NCBI GenBank assembly: GCA_964490895.1
Contig: CAZBEI010000020.1
Span: forward strand, 1 to 36,431
Reading direction: 5' to 3'
Source: JACRAO01 sp964490895
Lineage (GTDB): Bacteria; Bdellovibrionota; UBA1018
Length of the DNA stretch: 36,431 nt
Position numbers and translations under genes: made by a program. Positions 1-8,352 of this stretch are shown here, piece after piece. The notes under the pieces were generated by a model. That model was not told where the DNA came from and ran no database searches. It was given only the letters and a program-made list of their open reading frames with translations. Positions within the stretch are counted from its first letter, which is position 1, and each line of letters opens with the position of its first letter.

Positions 1-1
1 C

Positions 2-148
2 GAACTGGATCACATTATGCCAGTAGCTCTAGGAGGGAAAAGCATCCCAGAAAACTTGCGTGTGAGGTTTAAAGCTCACAACTTGCTTGAAGCCGAAAGA
101 GTTTTCGGACCAGAAAAAATGGAAAGGTCAATCAATCAGAGGATATGA
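2..148 (+). CDS. HNH endonuclease, C-terminal fragment (cut by window edge)
   Basis: The frame is open from the left edge to a TGA at 146-148. It reads ELDHIMPVALGGKS, then PENLRV and AHNLLEAERVFG. This is the core and tail of an HNH nuclease: the DH pair of the first strand, the Gly-Gly turn, the Asn of PENLRV and the final His of AHN. HNH proteins cut DNA using a metal bound by the His/Asn residues. In many relatives a cysteine that binds structural zinc stands just before the AHN motif; here that position is Phe (RVRFKAHN), so the zinc site may be lost. The N-terminus lies outside the window. The stop overlaps an ATG at 145, but I think the next gene starts later. The family call is fairly sure, the biological role unknown. 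Confidence 0.7.
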   Translation, partial: ELDHIMPVALGGKSIPENLRVRFKAHNLLEAERVFGPEKMERSINQRI

Positions 149-252
149 GCCTTTCTGGTGCAGGAGGGCTAAAACCCTTTCGAGGCAAAGCATTAAAGAC
201 TAAAAAATTAACTTCCCCCACAGAGCTTCCGACAAGCTATGTGGAGGCATAT

Positions 253-1776
253 ATGCTGTGGATTGCAATGGTGCTTTTTGTGGGTTTGACGGGTTTATTT
301 ATCCATGATCGCTATTTTTCTTCAGAAAATATTCTCAGAAATTTCCCGATCATTGGGCATTTGCGGTTTTTGCTCATCAAAATTGGCCCAGAACTACGTC
401 AATACATTGTTGCCAACAACCGAGAAGAAGCTCCTTTTAATCGAGAAGAGAGGGATTGGATTTATCATTCGGCCAAAGGACAAAACAACATGTTTGGATT
501 CGGAACTGATGACCAAATTTATAATGTAGGTTATCCCATCATTAAACACGCTGTTTTTCCCCATGGAGATGTAAGGTACTCAGCCTCTCATCATGATAAA
601 GTGGCAGAAATTCCATGCTCCAAAACTTTTGGCGAATTTCATGATCGAGAAAAAGCCTGGAGGCCTGAATCCATCATCAATATCTCTGCGATGAGTTTTG
701 GGGCCCTCTCAGCCAATGCTATTTCGGCTCTCAACAAAGGTGCAAAGCTTGCCAACTGCTATCACAATTCAGGCGAAGGTGGACTCTCCCCATACCACAA
801 ACAAGGGGGGGATGTGATTTATCAAATTGGAACAGGCTATTTTGGCTGTCGAGATCAGAATGGAAATTTTAGTTTTGATAAACTCATGGAGACTATCCAC
901 AGTTACAAACATATTCGTGGAATTGAAATCAAACTTTCTCAAGGTGCAAAACCTGGAAAAGGTGGAGTACTGCCTGGAAAAAAAGTGACAAAAGAAATTG
1001 GTAAAATTCGAGGAATCACTCCAGGACAAGATTGTCTGAGCCCCAATGGGCATAGTGTCTTTACCGATGTGCGTTCTCTCATTCATTTTATTGAGCAAAT
1101 TGCAGATGTCACGGGATTGCCTGTAGGGATAAAATCAGCGGTAGGGCAATTGGGATTTTGGGAAACTCTCGCCACACAAATGCGTCAAACTAGACGCGGA
1201 CCTGATTGGATCACCATTGATGGAGGAGAGGGAGGAACAGGAGCCGCGCCACTTACTTTTGTAGACCACGTGTCACTTCCTTTCAAAGTGGGATTTACGC
1301 GCGTTTATCACACCTTTCTCAAAGAAAAAATGTCCAATCAAGTAGTGTGGATTGGAAGCGGAAAATTGGGATTTCCAGATCGCGCCATTGTTGCGTTTAG
1401 TTTAGGAGCTGATCTTATCAATATTGCCAGAGAGGCCATGCTGGCTATTGGCTGCATTCAGGCACAAAAATGTCACACTGGGCATTGCCCAGCAGGCGTT
1501 GCAACACAAAGCGATTACCTTCAAAGAGCTATCCAGCCGGATGTTCAATCTTTTCGTTTTGCACGATTTTGCCAATCTTTGAGAAACGAAATCCTGGCTG
1601 TCACCCATGCCTGCGGCTATCAGCACCCCTCACAGTTTACGATGGAAGATATTGAGTTAGGTGCCGGTCCTAGTACTTTTAAGCCGCTCAAAGAAATTTT
1701 TGGCTATAGCACAGATCGCCATTGGCAAAGAATTTCAGGCTGGGAAGATGGCACTTACCTCAAAAAGGTAGCCTGA
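253..1776 (+). CDS. FMN-binding glutamate synthase-family protein (GltB central/FMN domain type)
   Basis: The protein resembles the FMN and Fe-S part of the glutamate synthase large subunit, without the glutaminase domain. An N-terminal membrane segment (LWIAMVLFVGLTGLF) is followed by RNFPIIGHLR and GPELRQY, typical of the stand-alone family. Later come the FMN-barrel motif (ITIDGGEGGTGAAP) and the cysteine cluster C-x5-C-x4-C at about 1453-1488, which matches the 3Fe-4S ligands of GltB. The family is usually about 500 residues, as here. I chose the ATG at 253 because GGAGG stands 5 nt upstream; the ATG at 145 gives 36 more residues but its purine-rich stretch is only about 2 nt away. Family members are often called glutamate synthase, but the physiological reaction is unproven. 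It is probably anchored in the inner membrane. Confidence 0.85.
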   Translation: MLWIAMVLFVGLTGLFIHDRYFSSENILRNFPIIGHLRFLLIKIGPELRQYIVANNREEAPFNREERDWIYHSAKGQNNMFGFGTDDQIYNVGYPIIKHAVFPHGDVRYSASHHDKVAEIPCSKTFGEFHDREKAWRPESIINISAMSFGALSANAISALNKGAKLANCYHNSGEGGLSPYHKQGGDVIYQIGTGYFGCRDQNGNFSFDKLMETIHSYKHIRGIEIKLSQGAKPGKGGVLPGKKVTKEIGKIRGITPGQDCLSPNGHSVFTDVRSLIHFIEQIADVTGLPVGIKSAVGQLGFWETLATQMRQTRRGPDWITIDGGEGGTGAAPLTFVDHVSLPFKVGFTRVYHTFLKEKMSNQVVWIGSGKLGFPDRAIVAFSLGADLINIAREAMLAIGCIQAQKCHTGHCPAGVATQSDYLQRAIQPDVQSFRFARFCQSLRNEILAVTHACGYQHPSQFTMEDIELGAGPSTFKPLKEIFGYSTDRHWQRISGWEDGTYLKKVA

Positions 1777-1837
1777 AAATTACCCCCCGATAGCAGGTAA
1801 AATATGTTAAACAGTCACATTGGGACCAAATGCACCA

Positions 1838-3217
1838 ATGAAGACACTGTTTTTTTTACTCTTTTTACTGCCCACCACGCTTCAAGCCGATATTTTGAAG
1901 GCGTACAGCTTGCTCAAAGAAAAAACACTCGAAAAATCCTATGATATCCAAAGTGCCAGGGCCACTTATCATCAAAGACAAGCGCAAATTTTTACGGCCT
2001 GGACACATTGGCTCCCACACGTTGAACTTCAGACTTCGCAAATGCTGGGCAGAGATTTTTCTATCCTCTCGAGCGGCAACTTAGGCCCACTTGCCAATAC
2101 CCTTTCTCCACAAGTTTATTCTCTCAAGCGTGCAGAATTGGCTCTTTATTTTCCACTTTATAAAAGGTCGATTCACGTTGGGATCACACACTCTCTCAAT
2201 GAAAAAGAAGTGGCTGCAAATGATTTTGATCTCAAGAAATCTGAGCTAGATTGGCGTTTGAGTGCCCTTTTGGGAGATTATTTGCTCCAAAAGTACAAAG
2301 AGGCAACTTTAGAAAACTCTATCCAAATTGCCAAAACAAATTTGAAAGAAGCGGAGCTCAGGTTTGAACTCGGAAGTCGAACTAAAATTGATTTGCTAAG
2401 AGCCAAGGCTAATTTGTTTTCTTTAGATTCTAAAAAAAGCAGCACACAATCTCAAAGAGAGAGCTCGCTTCATGCGCTCTTAGAGTACACTGGGCTTACT
2501 TTTGAGGAGTTCAAAGAAACTGAGGTTGAAAAAATTTCTCAAAACGAAGCTTTTCTATTTGAAAGCATTGATGCCTTGACTCAAACACAATCTGCCTTAG
2601 AGATCCTCAAGCCTTTGTTGAGAGAAAACGCACCTCAAGAAAAACAAATGCTAGAAAAAAAAATGGTTGAATCCAGCCCAACTTATCACCACTTGCTTTT
2701 TCAAAATGAGCTTGCCTTAAGTCAAGCTGCACTTTTGACTTCTAACGAATGGCCAGAGTTATCGCTTCGAGGTTCTCTCAATAAACAATCCCCCAATTGG
2801 AACGAAGTTTTTACTTCGCCACAGCGTTCTTACTCTTTGGCCGTTGTTTTAACACTCCCTCTTTTTAGCGGTGGGAGTCTCGTGAGCAGTCATCTTGAGA
2901 AACACTTTGCAAACCAAGCCAGTGAGTTTCAAGTTCAAAAAGAGATTTTGAAATTAAAAAATGAGATCGAAAATGAAAGAGAGCAAATTCAAACATTGCT
3001 TTCTACAGTGAGCGCTCAAAAATTGAGCCTCGCTCAAAATGAGGAAATCGTAAGGCTGTCTTTTAAGAGCTATCAACTTGGCAAAGCAACCATGTTAGAA
3101 CTTTTGAGTTCTCAAAATGATCTCATTGACTCTAAAGTTAATTTAGCAAAAACAAAAATAGACCTCAGCATTTTAGTCAAACGCTTTGCTTGGAATTTAG
3201 GAGTACCCACACCATGA
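1838..3217 (+). CDS. TolC-family outer-membrane efflux protein
   Basis: This is the outer-membrane channel of a tripartite efflux pump. The signal peptide is MKTLFFLLFLLPTTLQA, followed by a long helical protein of about 460 residues with two similar halves, as in TolC/OEP proteins. Features seen are an ELRFELGSRTKIDLLRAKANL segment in the first half and the matching SFKSYQLGKATMLELLSSQNDL segment in the second; this internal duplication is typical. A frame extension to a TTG at 1820 adds six residues before the signal peptide and is unlikely. The stop overlaps the ATG of the next gene, so the four genes to 6150 are almost surely one operon. The substrate cannot be read from the sequence. Confidence 0.9.
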   Translation: MKTLFFLLFLLPTTLQADILKAYSLLKEKTLEKSYDIQSARATYHQRQAQIFTAWTHWLPHVELQTSQMLGRDFSILSSGNLGPLANTLSPQVYSLKRAELALYFPLYKRSIHVGITHSLNEKEVAANDFDLKKSELDWRLSALLGDYLLQKYKEATLENSIQIAKTNLKEAELRFELGSRTKIDLLRAKANLFSLDSKKSSTQSQRESSLHALLEYTGLTFEEFKETEVEKISQNEAFLFESIDALTQTQSALEILKPLLRENAPQEKQMLEKKMVESSPTYHHLLFQNELALSQAALLTSNEWPELSLRGSLNKQSPNWNEVFTSPQRSYSLAVVLTLPLFSGGSLVSSHLEKHFANQASEFQVQKEILKLKNEIENEREQIQTLLSTVSAQKLSLAQNEEIVRLSFKSYQLGKATMLELLSSQNDLIDSKVNLAKTKIDLSILVKRFAWNLGVPTP

Positions 3218-4263
3218 GATTTATCATTTTATTAAGGGCCTGTAAAACAATGGATATGAGATGCCCAATAGGAAAAGTAATTATTTTACAGGTTCTCACT
3301 CTTTTTTTTAGTAGCTGCACTCCAAAGCTCAACTTAAAAGCCATCCGTGTAGCGCGCACAGCAGTAGAATCGACAGTCACTACGACCAGTTCAGGCACTG
3401 TCGAAGCTAGCCAACAAGCGGTGTTGGGGTTTAGCATGGCCGGGCGTATTGCACAAATTTATGTCAAATTAGGTGACACTGTCAAAAAAGGCCAGGTCTT
3501 ATCTGAACTCGAAAATCAGGACCTCAGAATCATTGGCGAAGACTCTGAGCGAGAATTCAAAAGAGCACAAGAACTTTTTAATTCCGGGCTTGTCTCACAA
3601 GCAGCTTTGGATGATGCAAAAAGAAATTTTGAAGTAAGCCGAGCAAATTTGGACAAATCCATTATCAAAGCCCCGTTTGAGGGAGTGATCTCTGAGCTTA
3701 AGCTCGAAGTGGGAGAATTATTTCAAAGCACTCAAGCTGTATCAACCAAAGCTCCCATCCGGCTCGTGGATCTAAAACCGAGGATTGTAAAGGGAGACAT
3801 TGATGAAACAGATTTGGCTAAAGTGAAAGAAGGAGCTCCCGCAAGAGTCAAAATTCCAGCCGTGAGGCTCGAGCCCTTCGAGGCAGAGGTAAAGAGAGTG
3901 GTTCCTTTTGTGAGCACTTTGAAAGAAAAAGATCGAACCAGCGAAATTGAACTTAAAATTACAGAAAACTCTAAACTCATTCCGGTTGGAGCTTCGGCAG
4001 ATATTGAAGTCATTGTAGAGCATAAAAATAAAGTCTTAGGAGTTCCCTCCAGAGTTCTATTGGGAAGAGGGGACCTCAAATATGTCTATCGTTTTCAAGA
4101 TGGAAAGATCCAGAAAACTCCTGTTAAGACAGGAATCGGAAACTATGATCGGACGGAAATCGTCTCTGGACTTTCAGAAAATGAAATCGTTATTTATCCT
4201 CCCGATGAGGTGGAGTTAAAGGACAAGATGAGTGGTCGCATTGAGATCAAACCATGGCCTTAA
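3214..4263 (+). CDS. Periplasmic adaptor lipoprotein of an ABC efflux pump (HlyD/MacA/RND adaptor family)
   Basis: The adaptor links the inner-membrane transporter to the TolC-type channel. After a signal segment there is a lipobox (FFSSC), so the mature protein is probably lipid-anchored. The biotinyl-lipoyl half motifs follow: GRIAQIYVKLGDTVKKGQVLSELE and later APFEGVISELKLEVGELF, separated by a short helical hairpin (REFKRAQELFNSGLVSQAALDDAKRNFE), then the beta-barrel region. The ATG at 3214 overlaps the previous stop (ATGA) and has AGGAG 10 nt upstream. The N-region is long for a signal peptide, so starts at 3250 or 3256 are possible. The protein is of normal length for the family (about 350 residues). 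Confidence 0.88.
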   Translation: MRFIILLRACKTMDMRCPIGKVIILQVLTLFFSSCTPKLNLKAIRVARTAVESTVTTTSSGTVEASQQAVLGFSMAGRIAQIYVKLGDTVKKGQVLSELENQDLRIIGEDSEREFKRAQELFNSGLVSQAALDDAKRNFEVSRANLDKSIIKAPFEGVISELKLEVGELFQSTQAVSTKAPIRLVDLKPRIVKGDIDETDLAKVKEGAPARVKIPAVRLEPFEAEVKRVVPFVSTLKEKDRTSEIELKITENSKLIPVGASADIEVIVEHKNKVLGVPSRVLLGRGDLKYVYRFQDGKIQKTPVKTGIGNYDRTEIVSGLSENEIVIYPPDEVELKDKMSGRIEIKPWP

Positions 4264-4958
4264 TTGAGCTCACCGAAGTTACAAAAACTTTTACAATGGG
4301 GCATGAAAAAATTTATGCCCTCCACGAAGTGAGTCTAAAGATCGAAGAAGGTGATTTTGTTTCAATTACTGGCCCTTCTGGCTGCGGGAAATCGACTTTG
4401 CTTGGGATTTTAGGATTGTTAGATCAGCCCTCTCAAGGAGTGTATCGATTAGAAAATGTGCCCACAGAGTCTCTCAGGGACGATCAAAAATCTCAACTCC
4501 GAAACCAAAAAATTGGATTTGTCTTTCAGTCTTTTCATTTGCTCTCACGTGCTTCGGCTCTTAGAAATGTCGAAATGCCCCTGGTCTACTCAGCCAGTTA
4601 TGATCAGCATTATTCCAGAGCAAAAATCACAGAGCTAGCCATGGGAGCTTTGGACAAAGTTTCTCTAAGTGATCGCGCTGCTCACAAACCGAGCGAACTC
4701 TCAGGTGGACAACGTCAAAGAGTGGCCATTGCCAGAGCGCTCGTCAATCGCCCTAAACTGCTATTGGCCGATGAGCCCACCGGGAACTTAGATTCTAAAT
4801 CAGGATTAGAAATTTTGGCGCTTTTCGAAGCTTTGAATCAAGAGGGAGTCACTCTCATTTTAGTCACTCATGATCCAAGCATTGCCTCTCGTGCCAAACG
4901 AGTGATTTCTATGTTAGACGGAAAAATAAGCGAGGACCGCCGCCATGCCGTTTCGTGA
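4254..4958 (+). CDS. ABC transporter ATP-binding protein, MacB/LolD type
   Basis: A complete nucleotide-binding domain of 234 residues that powers the neighbouring permease. All motifs are canonical: Walker A GPSGCGKST, Q-loop FVFQSF, signature LSGGQRQR, Walker B LLLADEPTGNLD and H-loop LVTHD. The ADEPTGNLD form is characteristic of the MacB/LolD/FtsE group. The start overlaps the end of the adaptor gene by 10 nt and the stop overlaps the permease start by 14 nt, so translation is probably coupled. Together with its neighbours it forms a TolC-dependent pump for an unknown cargo (macrolides, peptides, lipids or a secreted metabolite are all known for relatives). Confidence 0.92.
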   Translation: MALIELTEVTKTFTMGHEKIYALHEVSLKIEEGDFVSITGPSGCGKSTLLGILGLLDQPSQGVYRLENVPTESLRDDQKSQLRNQKIGFVFQSFHLLSRASALRNVEMPLVYSASYDQHYSRAKITELAMGALDKVSLSDRAAHKPSELSGGQRQRVAIARALVNRPKLLLADEPTGNLDSKSGLEILALFEALNQEGVTLILVTHDPSIASRAKRVISMLDGKISEDRRHAVS

Positions 4959-6150
4959 AATCTTGATTCTTGCTCTTGAGTCGCTTTATGCCAATAAACT
5001 CAGGGCAGGGCTCACAATGCTCGGGATGATCATTGGTGTAGGGGCAGTCGTCCTTTTAGTTTCTATTGGGAATGGCGCTAAAAATTACATCACGCACGAA
5101 TTCGAAGGTTTAGGCACAAACTTGATTATTGTCCAACCCGGTAAAACAGACAAATCAATGGGATTTGGGCCACCCGTGGGGAGTTCTAAGGAAAAGCTCA
5201 CCCTATCAGATGTAGACGCTTTAGAAAAACAGAGCAATAGTATTGACGCTGTCACTGGGATTTTATTTGGAGCGGGAACGGTCAAAACTTTGGATCGCTC
5301 CAACAATGTCAATATCCTTGGCACAAACGAAAAATTTATCAGGATTTTTAATATTAAAATTGCACAAGGACAATTTATCACGAGCGAGGAAGAGCACGGC
5401 CGTCGAGTGGCTGTGCTTGGAAGTCATCTTTCAGAAAATCTTTTTGGAGAACAAAATCCCATTGGGCAGTTTGTAAAAATCAATGACAGCGAACACCGGG
5501 TCATTGGAGTCACACGCAAAGCAGGAAATACTTTGGGATTTAATATGGATGATTTGGCTTTTATTCCCACACGGACTGCCATGAAAGTTTTTAACGAAGA
5601 CAAACTTTTTGGTATCCGTGCTAAGGCCAAAGCCAAAGTGAGCATGGAGGATGCAGTCGAAGAAATTAAATCTATTCTAAAACAGCGCCACAATGGCGAG
5701 GAGGATTTTACAATCCTCACTCAATATTCCATGCTTGAAACCATGAATACGATTCTGGGGATGCTTACTTATGTTTTAGCTGGAATTGCTATGATCTCGA
5801 TGATTGTAGGTGGGATCGGGATCATGAACATCATGTTAGTCAGCGTCACTGAGAGGACGAGGGAAATTGGGATCAGGCGGGCAGTGGGAGCTCGTCAAGT
5901 GGATATATTGAAACAGTTTTTGGCCGAAGCCATTGCGCTTTCGTTGATCGGTGGGGGCATCGGACTTGTTGGATCTGTCGCTTTGACTTACATTGGCTAC
6001 GGACTAGCGAGAAATTTTGATATGCGTGCTCCTGCTTGGATCTTTATACCAGCTTTTTTAATTTCGAGTGTCACTGGGATTTTGTTCGGAGTGTGGCCTG
6101 CACGCAAGGCATCTAAACTTGAGACGATTGATGCGTTGAGGTATGAGTGA
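4945..6150 (+). CDS. MacB-type ABC permease (FtsX domain)
   Basis: The membrane subunit of the efflux system, about 400 residues. The first membrane helix follows the typical start (ALESLYANKLRAGLTMLGMIIGVGAVVLLVSIG), then a large periplasmic domain (MacB_PCD type), then three C-terminal helices of the FtsX domain with the signature GGIGIMNIMLVSVTERTREIGIRRAVGA. The protein has no fused ATPase; that is supplied by the preceding gene. The MacB family works by mechanotransmission, moving periplasmic substrate through the adaptor and TolC channel rather than across the inner membrane. It is the last gene of the four-gene operon; no obvious terminator follows it. Confidence 0.92.
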   Translation: MPFREILILALESLYANKLRAGLTMLGMIIGVGAVVLLVSIGNGAKNYITHEFEGLGTNLIIVQPGKTDKSMGFGPPVGSSKEKLTLSDVDALEKQSNSIDAVTGILFGAGTVKTLDRSNNVNILGTNEKFIRIFNIKIAQGQFITSEEEHGRRVAVLGSHLSENLFGEQNPIGQFVKINDSEHRVIGVTRKAGNTLGFNMDDLAFIPTRTAMKVFNEDKLFGIRAKAKAKVSMEDAVEEIKSILKQRHNGEEDFTILTQYSMLETMNTILGMLTYVLAGIAMISMIVGGIGIMNIMLVSVTERTREIGIRRAVGARQVDILKQFLAEAIALSLIGGGIGLVGSVALTYIGYGLARNFDMRAPAWIFIPAFLISSVTGILFGVWPARKASKLETIDALRYE

Positions 6151-6217
6151 TGGTCTCACTTTCTCTGAGATGTCTCAAGTTGGTGAGCTTTTAAAACAGG
6201 TGCTAGATTTGGATTAG
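6143..6217 (+). CDS. Possible 24-residue micro-ORF
   Basis: An ATG at 6143 overlaps the end of the permease gene in another frame and opens a 24-codon frame (MSDGLTFSEMSQVGELLKQV, then LDLD) ending in TAG. The predicted peptide is acidic and could form an amphipathic helix, and the position would allow translational coupling. There is no good Shine-Dalgarno sequence (GAGG is only 1 nt away). I see no homologue by eye. It could easily be chance. Confidence 0.15.
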   Translation: MSDGLTFSEMSQVGELLKQVLDLD

Positions 6218-6355
6218 GGATCTGTCAGCGCACCTTGGCAGTCCTGTTTGGTAGCTAAAATCCCTGCGAGGTCACCTATTTCTAGAGTTTGTGTTTCATT
6301 TCCTGTGAGCCTTTGTTTATCAAATGTTACTTAATGCGTCAAAAATATCTCTCAT
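6214..6355 (-). pseudogene. Possible small minus-strand gene broken by (or using) a +1 frameshift
   Basis: On the minus strand an ATG at 6355 has AGGAAGAG just upstream and reads MRDIFDALSNI before a TGA at 6322-6320. Shifting by +1 near that stop opens a protein-like frame of about 37 codons (FDKQRLTGNETQTLEIGDLA, then GILATKQDCQGALTDP) to a TAA at 6216-6214. Joined, this would be a protein of about 47 residues. It may be a decayed gene, a sequencing error or a programmed shift, or nothing. The rest of the 6151-6394 intergenic stretch shows no other recognisable feature. Confidence 0.2.
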
Positions 6356-6394
6356 AGTCTCTTCCTGTTTCTCATGTTATTTTAAAGCCAACCC

Positions 6395-7159
6395 ATGGAC
6401 TCTATTTCTCATTTTTTAGATGGTTTGCTCAACCCTGCCTCTGGTGGCACCTCGTTTTGGCACTATTTATTGGCGATCGTCATTGCTTACGGAGGAGGGG
6501 TTTTGTCGAGTCTTACCCCGTGCATTTACCCCATGATCCCAATCACTGTAGGGGTAGTGGGAGGGATGTCTCGCGAACGAAAATGGAAAGAAGTTTTACT
6601 TAGAACTTTGTCCTACATCACCGGGATGTCACTTGTTTACTCCTTTTTAGGTGTGGCCGCAGGAGTGAGTGGGAAAATTTTTGGGTCTTTTACAAATACC
6701 TCTGGATGGTATTTGTTTTTGGGGCTTGTTTTAACGCTTGCTTCTCTCATGATGCTCGAAGTGATTGAGTTTGACCTCAATGCTTGGCTGAGTAAGCTTA
6801 AATTCAAAAAAAAACCAGTGCACCTTTCTCCTGCTCACTCAGAGATGACTCACCTCGGAGCTTTTTTCCTTGGTATTTCTACAGGATTTATTGCTTCGCC
6901 TTGCACCACGCCTGTGCTCACTTCGATCCTTGCTTTTATTGCTAAAACCGAGTCCGTGGGACTTGGCCTCGTGCTCATGATTTCATTTTCGCTGGGGCTT
7001 AGCACTTTATTGCTGGCCGTCGGGCTTTTTACTGGGGCTTTGCAGGTTTTGCCTAAATCTGGCAAGTGGATGGAGAAGGTCAAGCTCATGAGTGGACTTA
7101 TTTTACTCGCCTTTGCTGGATTTTTGATTTATCGATCAGGTCAGCTCTCAGGAGTTTAA
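6395..7159 (+). CDS. DsbD/CcdA-like thiol-disulfide membrane transporter (transmembrane domain only)
   Basis: A 254-residue membrane protein corresponding to the central domain of DsbD, without its periplasmic alpha and gamma domains. The two active-site cysteines are visible in SLTPCIYPMIPITVG (Cys43) and in GFIASPCTTPVLTS (Cys170), the standard motifs that carry electrons from cytoplasmic thioredoxin across the membrane. About six hydrophobic segments fit the family. It starts 3 nt short of being contiguous with the next gene, a VKOR-DsbA fusion, so the pair is likely one operon. It probably supplies reducing power for periplasmic disulfide isomerisation or cytochrome c maturation. No good Shine-Dalgarno precedes the ATG. 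Confidence 0.88.
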   Translation: MDSISHFLDGLLNPASGGTSFWHYLLAIVIAYGGGVLSSLTPCIYPMIPITVGVVGGMSRERKWKEVLLRTLSYITGMSLVYSFLGVAAGVSGKIFGSFTNTSGWYLFLGLVLTLASLMMLEVIEFDLNAWLSKLKFKKKPVHLSPAHSEMTHLGAFFLGISTGFIASPCTTPVLTSILAFIAKTESVGLGLVLMISFSLGLSTLLLAVGLFTGALQVLPKSGKWMEKVKLMSGLILLAFAGFLIYRSGQLSGV

Positions 7160-7162
7160 ACA

Positions 7163-8344
7163 ATGGCAGAATCCAACGTAGTCAATCACAATACCTCTAT
7201 CAAATTCTACACTTTAGGCCTTTTGACTTTAGCAGGAGTTGTGTTCTCCATCGCTTTGAGCAAGCATTTTTACGAAGTGCGCAGTGGGGAAATCCTTTTT
7301 AAATCTTTTTGCAACTTAAGTGCACAGATGAACTGTGATCGAGTCGCTGCTAGCGCTTATGCAGAACTCTTTTTTGGGATCCCGCTCTCTAACTTTGCTG
7401 CTGGGTGGTATTTGAGCTTGATTGGCATTTTACTTTTTGGGATGAGCCGATTTTGGATGAGGGAAGTCATTCGTGCGGCGTTTCTCTGGACTCTTATTGG
7501 GACATTTTTTACCCTGATTTATCTCCTTGTCATGATATTTATCTTAAAAACCTACTGTCTTTTATGCCTTGTTTTAGACGGAATTAACTTAGTCTCACTC
7601 GGAGTAGCTTTGAGTCTAAAACCCGATTTTACAAAGTTAAGAGAGCTAGATCGATCACAGTGGAAAGTTTTTGGAATTGGGACTTTTGTAGTTCTCTGTC
7701 TTTCTCTTTTGTTTCTTAAAAACTTAGGCTCTGAAACATTGCCTGCTTCTCAGATCGACGAAGCCGCACAGAGCATCTTAAATACGGCTCCCCTTTCCGT
7801 TCAGGAAGGACTCATGCCTCTCGCTTTGGGGCCAATGGTAGCGCCCATTTCGATTATCGAATTTAGTGATTTTCAGTGCCCACATTGCAAGAAAGGCGCG
7901 CTCATCATGCATGCCCTACAGGGCCGATATCCAAACCAGATTCGAGTTGTCTTTCGAAATTTTCCGCTCGACCCCTCTTGCAACCGAAGCCTACAGACCC
8001 CTGGGCACCATGTGGCTTGCGAGGCTGCAAAAGTAGCGATTTGTGGAGCCTCGCAGGGAAAGTTTCAGGAAATATACGAAAAGCTTTTCGAAAATCAAAC
8101 TTCTCTTGAGACTGGTGTTCCGGCTAAACTTGCTCAAGAGCTGGGATTGAACGCGGAGAAACTTTCTCAATGCATAAAGTCCAAAGAAACTCAAAAACTC
8201 CTCTCTCAAGATATCGAAGACGCTTTGCTACTGAAAATAGAATCCACACCGACTTTTTTTATCAATGGCCGAAAGGTTGAGGGGGCCTATCCTCTGTCCG
8301 TTTGGGAGAAAGTAATCGAAAACTTGTTACCGCAGGGTCGGTAG
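7163..8344 (+). CDS. VKOR-DsbA fusion: membrane vitamin K epoxide reductase-like protein with C-terminal thioredoxin-fold domain
   Basis: The N-terminal half is a bacterial VKOR homologue: a loop with two cysteines (Cys50 in KSFCNLS and Cys58 in MNCDRVAAS) and the active-site pair Cys132/Cys135 (YCLLC) in a later helix. A further membrane helix (about residues 167-187) leads to a DsbA/DSBA-like domain with a CPHC active site (Cys239-Cys242) and the conserved cis-proline region (ESTPTFFING). VKOR plays the part of DsbB, passing electrons from the fused DsbA domain to quinone, so one polypeptide both makes and re-oxidises disulfides. Such fusions are known. Its neighbour is the reducing DsbD-like protein, so the two-gene operon handles both directions of thiol exchange. 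Confidence 0.92.
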   Translation: MAESNVVNHNTSIKFYTLGLLTLAGVVFSIALSKHFYEVRSGEILFKSFCNLSAQMNCDRVAASAYAELFFGIPLSNFAAGWYLSLIGILLFGMSRFWMREVIRAAFLWTLIGTFFTLIYLLVMIFILKTYCLLCLVLDGINLVSLGVALSLKPDFTKLRELDRSQWKVFGIGTFVVLCLSLLFLKNLGSETLPASQIDEAAQSILNTAPLSVQEGLMPLALGPMVAPISIIEFSDFQCPHCKKGALIMHALQGRYPNQIRVVFRNFPLDPSCNRSLQTPGHHVACEAAKVAICGASQGKFQEIYEKLFENQTSLETGVPAKLAQELGLNAEKLSQCIKSKETQKLLSQDIEDALLLKIESTPTFFINGRKVEGAYPLSVWEKVIENLLPQGR

Positions 8345-8352
8345 ATGATGGG

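Noticed and set aside
145..252. 36-residue N-terminal extension of the glutamate-synthase-like protein
   Set aside because: The ATG at 253 has GGAGG at good spacing and begins directly at the conserved membrane segment; the extension has no family motif.
7405..7587. Short plus-strand frames inside the VKOR-DsbA gene and similar shadows elsewhere
   Set aside because: They lie wholly inside well-supported genes in other frames and show no motifs.
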